Positions 32,723 through 39,784 of a stretch of DNA of 45,220 nucleotides are shown here, piece by piece (within the stretch, counting starts at the first letter, position 1; every line of letters starts with the position of its first letter). The notes beneath the pieces are model-generated. The model ran no database searches. It saw only the letters and a program-made list of their open reading frames with translations, and was not told the DNA's origin. The position numbers were made by a program, and so were the translations under genes. Location of the stretch: the NCBI RefSeq assembly GCF_901212675.1, contig NZ_CAAKOQ010000034.1, forward strand, positions 1 to 45,220. Reading direction: 5' to 3'. The DNA comes from Olsenella uli (GTDB lineage Bacteria; Actinomycetota; Coriobacteriia; Coriobacteriales; Atopobiaceae).

Positions 32723-34648
32723 CTAGAAGGCCCCGCCTCCACCTCCGCCTCCACCTCCGCCACCTCCACCGGAGGAGAAGCCGCCGCCAAAGCCGCCGCC
32801 CGAGCTGTCGGAGGAGTCCGAGAGCGCCTCAACGCTCACGCTGTGGGCCAAGTCATACGTGGTGCCCAACCTATCGACCGGCGTGGAGAGGCCGCCGAAG
32901 CCGTGGTACCAGTAGTACGTGTAGCCCAAGTCGGGGCTCTCGAGCACCTCGGGGGCAACCATGCGCAGCTGCTCGATCACGCGGTCGGCCTCTCCCAGCA
33001 CCACGGCCATGACCAAAAGGCGGTTCCAGAGCGCCACGTCCTTGGGCACGGCCTCCTTGAGCAGCGTGAAGTCATGCAGCCAGCGCTTGAGGGCCTTGAG
33101 CTGCGCGGTGAGCTCCACTGCCTCCTGCGAGAGCGGTGCCATGCGCACGCCCGAGAAGATACTGAAGAGGCATCCGTTAGTGCACACGCCAATCAGGATC
33201 ACGCCCTCGGCGACAGCACCGGTCACGAGGAGCCCTATGCACGCGACGAGGCCGAAGACCGAGAGCAGCACCGTGAGCAGGATGAAGACCGCGCGTGAGT
33301 GCCCGTGCTCGTCGGTGAAGAACCCGCGTACCTCGCAGCCGGCATGCACTTCGCTGCTCCAGTCGTTCAGCTTGGCCGCGTAGTCCTCGGGCTCCTTCTT
33401 GGCCATGGCCTTGATGTCCGAGAAGCGGATCTGGCCGTTCTCGTCGCCGGTGCTCTCGCGGGCCACGAAGGCGAGGAGCTCGAGCGCCGCCTTCTCGATG
33501 GGATCGTCCGTGTCCTTGGAGGCGTCCCTCATCATCGCGTAGTCGCGCTCGCGGCCCCGCGTGTCACGGACCACGTCGAGCGAGATCACCCGCCCGTCGG
33601 TGAGCCTCATGAGCGTGGCGGTGAACAACTCGCCCGAGACCTTGTTCCTCCTGAACAGGCACCCCAGGACCGCCGGGTGGTCGTCCGTGGGCACGTCCCT
33701 GAAGTACTGATCCGTGAAGTGGGGAGTGTGGCTTCTCTTGTAGCCGCGGCGCATCCCGATGGTGACGGCAAACAGCATGACGGCGCACACGCCGGCCGCG
33801 ACCTTGGCGGCGGTGGAAATCACGCGCGCCTGCTCGCGCCTGGCGTTTGCGTCGTCTGCCCAGTCCTGCTCCTCGGAGAGGATGGAGGAGAGCCGCGAGG
33901 TGGCGGACGGCGTAACCCCCGAGAGCCAGTCAACCGGAAACGTGATGCGTGCCTCGGCAAACTCGTCGGTGCCCACGCCCGGGATCGTGAAGACCGCGTC
34001 GTTGCCGTCAAAGGCCACGCTCGCGTCGAGTGGGCCGTGGCCCCAGGCCCGCACGTTGTCTCCCGCACTGACCGTCTGGCCTGCGGGAACGGGTAGGTGC
34101 ACGCGGTAGGTGACGTCCTCGGAAGGAACGTCCCAACCCTCCGTCACGAGCTTCCAATAGAGCTCACCCGTGTCCGCCCAAGCGTTGGCGATGTTGGTGA
34201 GCGTGTAGGAGATGCGTACCTGCGCCTCCTCGTCCTCGTGCGGGGAGAAGATCTTGAGGCGCTGCACGTCGGAGCCCTCGGGGATGATCTGGTAGGTGCC
34301 CGCCGCCTCGCTGTCCGCCTGCGAAAACTCGCTGACGCCGCTCGCGAGGTCCTCGACTGAGTTGACGCTGAGCTGGATGGGTGCGGTGCCGCTGCGGTCT
34401 GCCGGGCCTGCGGTGGAGAGGTCCCAGTACACGCCGTTGAACGAGCCGGAGAAGTCGAAGGTGCGCGTCTCCGTCACGTCGATGGAGCCATCTGCGTTGA
34501 CCGTGAGGTCGCCGTCCACGGCGGTGACGGAGTAGTCGCGTGCCTGGGCCTGCGTGGGCAGCGCGACCGTGGCAAGGGCGACGGCCACGCCCGCAAGGGC
34601 GAGTGCGAGGAGGGCGAGGGGAGGGAATCGGCGTACGGTACGTGTCAT
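32723..34648 (-). CDS. DUF2207-family membrane protein with poly-Gly tail
   Basis: A 641-residue exported membrane protein. A signal peptide (LALLALALAGVAVALATVALPTQAQA) precedes a DUF2207 extracellular domain of about 240 residues that opens with YSVTAVDGDLTVNADGSIDVTE; transmembrane helices follow near 280-300 and as a pair near 455-500. A cytoplasmic region and a very glycine-rich end (13 consecutive Gly before AF) close it. DUF2207 proteins are widespread but uncharacterised. ATG 34648 follows GGAGGAG. The end lies 60 bp from the IS remnant, and two direct copies of GGGGTGGTCGGCC (32692-32704, 32709-32721) sit at the junction. No partner genes are linked. Confidence 0.87.
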   Translation of the reverse strand: MTRTVRRFPPLALLALALAGVAVALATVALPTQAQARDYSVTAVDGDLTVNADGSIDVTETRTFDFSGSFNGVYWDLSTAGPADRSGTAPIQLSVNSVEDLASGVSEFSQADSEAAGTYQIIPEGSDVQRLKIFSPHEDEEAQVRISYTLTNIANAWADTGELYWKLVTEGWDVPSEDVTYRVHLPVPAGQTVSAGDNVRAWGHGPLDASVAFDGNDAVFTIPGVGTDEFAEARITFPVDWLSGVTPSATSRLSSILSEEQDWADDANARREQARVISTAAKVAAGVCAVMLFAVTIGMRRGYKRSHTPHFTDQYFRDVPTDDHPAVLGCLFRRNKVSGELFTATLMRLTDGRVISLDVVRDTRGRERDYAMMRDASKDTDDPIEKAALELLAFVARESTGDENGQIRFSDIKAMAKKEPEDYAAKLNDWSSEVHAGCEVRGFFTDEHGHSRAVFILLTVLLSVFGLVACIGLLVTGAVAEGVILIGVCTNGCLFSIFSGVRMAPLSQEAVELTAQLKALKRWLHDFTLLKEAVPKDVALWNRLLVMAVVLGEADRVIEQLRMVAPEVLESPDLGYTYYWYHGFGGLSTPVDRLGTTYDLAHSVSVEALSDSSDSSGGGFGGGFSSGGGGGGGGGGGGGAF

Positions 34649-34805
34649 GGGAACTCCTCCAACGGTGTCGTGACCCCATGGTAGCGAATGGGTCGGACAG
34701 AGCGGCATGCGCGGCGGTGAGCGGTCGCGGGATGCCCAATCCCTTGCAGAGCGTCGTGCCTCCGCCATACCTCAAGCAAGGCACTCATGATATCTAAGTG
34801 TGAAA

Positions 34806-34819
34806 CCATAAGATTATGG
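34806..34819. promoter_or_regulatory. Palindrome upstream of ferritin, candidate operator
   Basis: CCATAAGATTATGG is a perfect 14-bp palindrome with a 2-bp centre, about 115 bp before the ferritin start and between divergent ferritin and DUF2207 genes. It does not match the classical Fur or IdeR box. The AT-rich core could also be part of a promoter. Confidence 0.35.
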
Positions 34820-34932
34820 GCAACGGCCACGCGCAAGTGGGTACCATACAAGACGGTCAAGGGCCGGCTGGCCTGGGAAGAGCGGTCGGACTGTCTCGGG
34901 CGCCACAACGCCCACACGAGAGAGGACACATC

Positions 34933-35451
34933 ATGGCTATGGATCAGAAGGTTGCCGAGGTTCTCAACCAGCAGATTAACAAGGAGCTCTATTCCGCCTA
35001 TCTGTACTGGACTTTTGCCGACTACTATGATGACCGTGGCCTGAAGGGCTTCGCCAACTGGTACACCATCCAGGTCCAGGAGGAGCTTGATCACGCCAAG
35101 ATCCTGCGTCGCTACCTGCTCGACAACGACTTCAAGCCCACGATGGAGGCCATCGCCAAGCCGGACAAGACCTTCTCGAACGACCTCGAGCCGCTTGAGG
35201 CTGGTCTAGCCCACGAGGAGTACATCACGGCTGCCATCAACCACTGCTACGAGGTTGCCCGCGATGCCCACGACATCCGCGCCCAAAAGATGCTCGACTG
35301 GTTCATCACCGAGCAGGGCGAGGAGGAGACCAAAGCCCGCGACATGATCACCAACATGAAGCTCTTCGGCGCCGATCCCAAGGGCCTCTACGACCTCGAC
35401 CGCGAGTACCAGGCTCGCACCTACCTCGCGCAGACCGTCCTGCCGATGTAG
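34933..35451 (+). CDS. ftnA: Ferritin (non-haem iron storage protein)
   Basis: Forms a 24-subunit cage that oxidises Fe(II) and stores it as a mineral. The 172-residue length fits bacterial FtnA. Ferroxidase ligands are visible: E in NKELYSAYLYW, EE..H in QEELDHAKI, E in HEEYITAAINHCYE and E in EQGEEE. ATG 34933 is preceded by GAGAGGA. A terminator closes the single-gene unit. No haem-binding Met of bacterioferritin is apparent. Iron-dependent control is expected but the only candidate site is the palindrome upstream. Confidence 0.93.
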   Translation: MAMDQKVAEVLNQQINKELYSAYLYWTFADYYDDRGLKGFANWYTIQVQEELDHAKILRRYLLDNDFKPTMEAIAKPDKTFSNDLEPLEAGLAHEEYITAAINHCYEVARDAHDIRAQKMLDWFITEQGEEETKARDMITNMKLFGADPKGLYDLDREYQARTYLAQTVLPM

Positions 35452-35484
35452 CGTCGTCTGGGCTGCATGAGCTGAGTGGCCTTT

Positions 35485-35514
35485 CGGCCTCGGATTCGTC
35501 CGGGGCCGTTTTTT
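35485..35514 (+). terminator. Terminator after ferritin
   Basis: CGGCCTCGG (35485-35493), loop ATTCGT, CCGGGGCCG (35500-35508, one G-U pair), then six T. Confidence 0.92.
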
Positions 35515-35539
35515 GTTGCGCGCCGGCCGTGCGATACTG

Positions 35540-36559
35540 ATGCACATGGATACCTTGCAGACATCGCCCGGCATGGGGTCGGGTCTGGGCATGCGGGGCG
35601 TGGTTGGTCGGTTTGCCCCCACGCCCTCTGGCCGCATGCACCTGGGAAACGTGGCGTCGTGCCTCGTGGCGTGGTTGAGCGCGCGTTCGGCGGGCGGGCG
35701 TATGATTTTGCGCATCGAGGACCTGGACCCGCGGGCGCAGAGTCCCGAGGCGGCGCGCCTCATCATGGACGATCTGCGCTGGCTGGGCCTCGACTGGGAT
35801 GAGGGTCCCTACTACCAAAGCAAGCGCGGCGAGGTCTACGCAACCGCCATCGAGCTGCTGGGTGCCGGTACGCCTGGGCGGCTGGGGCTTGGCCTCACCT
35901 ACCCGTGCTTCTGCACGAGAAGCGAACTGCACGCCGCACGCGCCCCGCACGCGAGCGACGGGACCTACGTGTACGCGGGCACATGCCGAAACCTGAACGC
36001 GGCGGAGGTGGCCCGTCGCTCGGCGGCGCGCCCGCCCGCGACGCGGCTGCGCGTGCCCGACGCGGAAGACCCAGCGGGCACAATCGGCTTCGTGGACATG
36101 GCCTACGGCCCGCAGTGCGAGGTTCTCTCGACCGAGTGCGGAGACTTCCTCGTGCGCCGGAGCGACGGGGTGGTGGCCTACCAGCTGGCCGTGGTGGTCG
36201 ACGACGGCGAGATGGGCGTGACAGAGGTGGTGCGCGGGCACGACCTGCTGGGCTCGTGTGCGCGGCAGATGTACCTGCAACGGCTTCTGGGCTACCGGGA
36301 GCCGCGCTACGGCCATGTGCCGCTGCTGGTGGCCCCCGACGGCCGCAGGCTCTCCAAGCGCGAGCACGACCTCGACCTGGGGGTGCTGCGCGAGCGCTAC
36401 GGGACGCCCGGGCCGATCCTGGGGGCTATCGCGAGCCGTCTGGGGCTTGCCGAGCCCGGCGAAGAAGTGACGGCCGACGAGTTGGCGAGGCGCTTCTCGT
36501 GGGACGTGATGGCGCGGCACGCGGCCGACATCTTCGTAGACGAGGGGTTTCTGCCATAG
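35540..36559 (+). CDS. gluQ: Glutamyl-Q tRNA(Asp) synthetase
   Basis: A truncated GluRS paralogue that charges glutamate onto queuosine of tRNA(Asp). About 339 residues: it has GRFAPTPSGRMHLGN (HIGH-like motif), LRIEDLDPR, a zinc site (CFC, then Y and C in YVYAGTCR), VVRGHDLLGSCARQMYLQ and the KMSKS-like RRLSKRE, but no anticodon-binding domain. This length separates it from full GluRS. The start is uncertain: ATG 35540, 35546 and 35621 are candidates and none has a convincing ribosome site; GATACT directly before it may mean a leaderless message. Confidence 0.9.
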   Translation: MHMDTLQTSPGMGSGLGMRGVVGRFAPTPSGRMHLGNVASCLVAWLSARSAGGRMILRIEDLDPRAQSPEAARLIMDDLRWLGLDWDEGPYYQSKRGEVYATAIELLGAGTPGRLGLGLTYPCFCTRSELHAARAPHASDGTYVYAGTCRNLNAAEVARRSAARPPATRLRVPDAEDPAGTIGFVDMAYGPQCEVLSTECGDFLVRRSDGVVAYQLAVVVDDGEMGVTEVVRGHDLLGSCARQMYLQRLLGYREPRYGHVPLLVAPDGRRLSKREHDLDLGVLRERYGTPGPILGAIASRLGLAEPGEEVTADELARRFSWDVMARHAADIFVDEGFLP

Positions 36560-36622
36560 GGCGGGCGCGCGTTCTGGCCGGCGCCCCTGATAGGTTCGGT
36601 GAGGCCTTCAACTTGTTTGCTA

Positions 36623-36655
36623 AGAGAAAACCCCGCCAAGCTGGGCTTGACGGGG
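36623..36655 (-). terminator. Terminator after tRNA-Ser
   Basis: On the minus strand CCCCGTCAAG pairs with CTTGGCGGGG (one G-U), loop CCCAG, followed by TTTTCTCT; plus-strand limits are 36631-36640 and 36646-36655 with the A-run at 36627-36630. Confidence 0.88.
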
Positions 36656-36665
36656 CTGCGCGTTC

Positions 36666-36756
36666 TGGCGGAGAGCTGGGGATTCGAACCCCAGATACCC
36701 TTAGGGGGTATACTCGCTTAGCAGGCGAGCACCTTCGGCCTCTCGGTCAGCTCTCC
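36666..36756 (-). tRNA. tRNA-Ser(GCT)
   Basis: 91 nt on the minus strand with encoded CCA and a long variable arm (TACCCCCTAAGGGTA). Acceptor GGAGAGC pairs with GCTCTCC; the anticodon loop CTGCTAA gives GCT (reads AGC and AGT). Confidence 0.95.
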
Positions 36757-36773
36757 GGAAAAGGTGCTGGAGT

Positions 36774-36803
36774 ATCATACCGCACCCTGCGGGAGATTCA
36801 CAA
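36774..36803 (-). promoter_or_regulatory. Promoter of tRNA-Ser
   Basis: On the minus strand TTGTGA (-35, at 36798-36803) and TATGAT (-10, at 36774-36779) are 18 bp apart, about 18 bp before the tRNA. Confidence 0.65.
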
Positions 36804-36918
36804 CAACAACGCCTAGTTATTTGTGCTGGCGCCGGGGCAGTCGTGGCAGTGCCGAGACAGTCGTGCTGGCGTCGGAGTAGCCACTGGATGAGCCGATTCA
36901 AAAAATTCAAATTCATGC

Positions 36919-36947
36919 TTGACAGGGTGGGGCGGGGCTGGCAATAT
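36919..36947 (+). promoter_or_regulatory. Strong promoter of tRNA-Arg(ACG)
   Basis: TTGACA (36919-36924), exactly 17 bp, then CAATAT (36942-36947), 14 bp before the tRNA. Close to the housekeeping sigma consensus. Confidence 0.8.
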
Positions 36948-36960
36948 TCTTTATTGCGCT

Positions 36961-37037
36961 GCGGCATTAGCTCAGCTGGATAGAGCGTTTGACTACGAAT
37001 CAAAAGGTCATAGGTTCGAATCCTATATGCCGCACCA
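36961..37037 (+). tRNA. tRNA-Arg(ACG)
   Basis: 77 nt with encoded CCA. Acceptor GCGGCAT pairs with ATGCCGC; the anticodon loop CTACGAA gives ACG, which after A-to-I34 editing reads CGU, CGC and CGA. Confidence 0.96.
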
Positions 37038-37050
37038 TTGCATTTGATAC

Positions 37051-37088
37051 GAACCCGTGGGACTCAGGTCTCACGGGTTCGTTCTTTT
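37051..37088 (+). terminator. Terminator after tRNA-Arg(ACG)
   Basis: GAACCCGTG (37051-37059) and CACGGGTTC (37072-37080) with a 12-nt loop, followed by GTTCTTTT. Confidence 0.88.
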
Positions 37089-37136
37089 ATGTGTCTCCCC
37101 ACTCCGTGTCGAGCGGTCTGGCCGCGCACCCCCTGG

Positions 37137-37583
37137 CTAGGCCCCGAGCGATGCCGGCTCCGGCCTGAACAGCGCCCCATAGGTGTCGAACGCCCGATAG
37201 GCGTAGGGGACGTCCCTTGCGTCCATGAGGTCGAGCAGGTCGCTGAAGTGGAAGCCGTCCTTCGAGAACAGCTCCTCCAGCGCCCCGACCAGCTCCTCGA
37301 AGACCGTACTGGCATCGGCGTGCCGGAAGCGCCTCAGGTTGCCGAGCGGGTTTGTCCTTGCGGCGCACGCGTCCAGAAGTGCCGCATGATGGGGTCCCGC
37401 GACCTGCACGCACCCGATGTGCCAGGGGCATCCGTAGGCCTCCCGCGTGAGAGGCCCCTCCACGCGGGCGTAGACAAGCAGTGTGTCCCCTCGTCTGACG
37501 GCTGCCACCTCTCGCACCTCGTCGTCGTGCTCGTGGTGTGCGATGGCTCGGGCGCACGCGTCCAGGATGTTGGTCAGCTCCAT
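37137..37583 (-). CDS. Hypothetical protein, 148 residues
   Basis: A soluble protein with an acidic, helical N-terminus (MELTNILDACARAIAHHE), a central strand-like part (AVRRGDTLLVYARVEGPL) with a CPWHIGC segment, and a C-terminal region rich in Phe and Asp (FSKDGFHFSDLLDLMDAR). The two Cys and nearby His residues could bind metal, but that is a guess. ATG 37583 has GAGGAG upstream. It stands alone between tRNA-Arg and pknB. I recognise no family. Confidence 0.6.
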   Translation of the reverse strand: MELTNILDACARAIAHHEHDDEVREVAAVRRGDTLLVYARVEGPLTREAYGCPWHIGCVQVAGPHHAALLDACAARTNPLGNLRRFRHADASTVFEELVGALEELFSKDGFHFSDLLDLMDARDVPYAYRAFDTYGALFRPEPASLGA

Positions 37584-37675
37584 GTCGTCTCCTCTCGATC
37601 GAGCATTGTTGGGAGCAGTGTACGGGCGAAGACTGACAAATAATCGACTTGGTTTCGGATAGTCCAGCCCGCTAC

Positions 37676-37711
37676 AAAAAACGCGCGGCGGGCGTGATGC
37701 CCGTCGCGCGT
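37676..37711 (-). terminator. Terminator of the pknB cluster
   Basis: On the minus strand ACGCGCGACGGGC pairs with GCCCGCCGCGCGT (one mismatch/wobble) around ATCAC, followed by six T. It lies 46 bp after the pknB stop. Confidence 0.92.
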
Positions 37712-37756
37712 GTCGAAGCTACATGGCGCCAGTCCAGGCGGCGCAACCAGGAGTCG

Positions 37757-39649
37757 CTAGTTGCCGGGAGCGAGCTCCTCGGAGCCGCTCTCGCTTGACG
37801 AGTCCGTCTTGGCGCTCGTGGTGGCCGCGCTCGTGGTGGCGGGCTTTCTGTTGTTCCCGCTGTTGCCGTTGCTGTTGCTGTTGTTACCGCTGTTGTTGCT
37901 CGAGCTGGTGGTCGCGGCGGGCTTGGGGCCGGCGGACACGGTGAGGGTAATCTGCGTGTCCTTGCTCTGCTTGCCCGTGGGACTCTGCGCCATGACGGTG
38001 CCCTTGGCGTACGAGTCGCTGTAGTTGGTGCTGCTGTCGTCGACGTTGACGTTGGTGAAGCCGGCACTGTTGAGCTCGGAGCGCGCCTCGCTCAGCGTCT
38101 CGCCCACGTGGTTGCCCGCGTCGGCGGAACCCACGCCAATGGACAGGTGGTAGGTGATGGTGTCGCCCTCCTTGGCATCGGAGCCGGCGGCCTCGTCCTG
38201 CGAGGCAACCTTGCCGTTCTCGACGTCGGTGGACTCCACCGTGTCGCCCGCCACGCCCTTGAGCTTGAGCTTCTCAAGCGCCGCATTGGCCTGGGCCATG
38301 GTCATACCCTTGAGGTTGGGTACCTGCACCGTTGCCGCGGGCTCCTTGCCCTTGGAGAACGTCAGGTTGATCTTGGTGCCCTGCGGGTAGGTGGTGCTGC
38401 CGTCATAGGCGGGGTCCTGCGAGATGAGCTCGCCCTCGGCCACGGTGTCGCTGTATTTGGTGTCCACCGTGCCCACGTCGAAGAACCCGTTGGTCTTGGC
38501 AATCTCGGCGCGCGCCTGGTCCTCTGTCATGCCGGAGAGGTTGGGCACCGCCTGGTCGGCCGGCTTGGCCGTGAGCGCGAAGGCCGCACCCGCGATGACA
38601 GCGATGGCCACGATGATGCCGATGACGATGCCCGCGATCTTGCCCTTGGACATCGGCTTCTTCTCGGGCACCTGGAAGCCGCCGTGCTGCGGCCCCGACG
38701 AGCTCGTGGGGATGCGGCCCGTGACTGGGGCGGTTCCCACGGCACGCGGGATGGACTGCGTGCGGTTGTTGCGGTCGAGTGGGGTGGTGGGCGCGGCGCT
38801 GATGAGCGACGTGGCCTCGCCCAGGTTCACGATGCGGCCGGCCAGGTAGTCGTTGAGTACGCGGCGCAGCTCGTCGGCCGTCTGGAAGCGGTCGGCGGGG
38901 TTCTTCTGCATGCACTTGAGGATGATGCCCTCCAGCGTGGCGTCCACGTTGGGGTTGACCTGGCTGGGCGGCACCGGCTGCTCGTTGACCTGCTTGAGCG
39001 CCACCGTGATGGCGTCGTCGCCGTCGAAGGGCACCTTGCCCGTCGCGGCCTCGTACATGACGATGCCCAGCGAGTAGAGGTCGGACGTGGGGCCCAGCTC
39101 CTTGCCCTGCGTCTGCTCGGGCGAGACGTAGTGGGCCGTGCCCAGCACGGAGTTGTCCTGCGTGAGATGGCTGTTCTTGGCGCGCGCGATGCCAAAGTCC
39201 ATCACCTTGATGTTGCCGTCGGGCTGCACCATGATGTTCTGCGGCTTGATGTCGCGGTGGATGATGTCGTGCTTGTGCGCCACGGAGAGGGCCTGGCAGA
39301 TCTGCGAGCCGATCTGGGCCACCTTGCGGCAGTCCAGCGCGCCGTGCTTTCGGATGCCGCTCTTGAGGTCGGTGCCGCGCAGGTACTCCATGATGATGTA
39401 GTACGTGTCGCCGTCCTTGCCCCAGTCGTAGACGCCCACGATGTAGGGGCTCTGCAGGGCCGCGGCCGCCTGCGCCTCCTGCTTGAAGCGCGCGGCGAAC
39501 GATGGGTCGGCGGCATACTGCGGCAGCATCGTCTTGATGGCCACCGTGCGCCCCAGGACCTCATCGAGGCCGCGGTAGACGGTTGCCATTCCGCCGATGC
39601 CAATCTTGTCCTGGACGGCATACCGCCCGCCGAGAACCCTATCTGCCAT
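37757..39649 (-). CDS. pknB: Serine/threonine protein kinase PknB with PASTA domains
   Basis: Membrane receptor kinase that adjusts cell-wall growth. The 630-residue protein has a Hanks-type kinase domain (1-270) with GIGGMATVYRG loop, K39 (VAIKTM), catalytic HRDIKPQN (D133) and DFG; a Thr/Ser/Pro-rich linker; one transmembrane helix (about 332-355); then three PASTA repeats outside (two beginning VPNL, the third more divergent) that in relatives bind muropeptides or lipid II. The last 50 residues are Ser/Asn-rich. It is the last gene of the cluster that includes its phosphatase and FHA partners. No pknA lies beside it, unlike mycobacteria. Confidence 0.95.
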   Translation of the reverse strand: MADRVLGGRYAVQDKIGIGGMATVYRGLDEVLGRTVAIKTMLPQYAADPSFAARFKQEAQAAAALQSPYIVGVYDWGKDGDTYYIIMEYLRGTDLKSGIRKHGALDCRKVAQIGSQICQALSVAHKHDIIHRDIKPQNIMVQPDGNIKVMDFGIARAKNSHLTQDNSVLGTAHYVSPEQTQGKELGPTSDLYSLGIVMYEAATGKVPFDGDDAITVALKQVNEQPVPPSQVNPNVDATLEGIILKCMQKNPADRFQTADELRRVLNDYLAGRIVNLGEATSLISAAPTTPLDRNNRTQSIPRAVGTAPVTGRIPTSSSGPQHGGFQVPEKKPMSKGKIAGIVIGIIVAIAVIAGAAFALTAKPADQAVPNLSGMTEDQARAEIAKTNGFFDVGTVDTKYSDTVAEGELISQDPAYDGSTTYPQGTKINLTFSKGKEPAATVQVPNLKGMTMAQANAALEKLKLKGVAGDTVESTDVENGKVASQDEAAGSDAKEGDTITYHLSIGVGSADAGNHVGETLSEARSELNSAGFTNVNVDDSSTNYSDSYAKGTVMAQSPTGKQSKDTQITLTVSAGPKPAATTSSSNNSGNNSNSNGNSGNNRKPATTSAATTSAKTDSSSESGSEELAPGN

Positions 39650-39784
39650 GCTCTGCTCCCATCACGCTCTCGCGCCGCCTGGCGCGTTGCACATCCATCA
39701 TGCCCACCACGGGTACCGTTCTTTCCTGACGTTTTGGCAATTCCCACCCCGGGATATGCCGCGGGCGCACGCCCGCCAGGGCCG

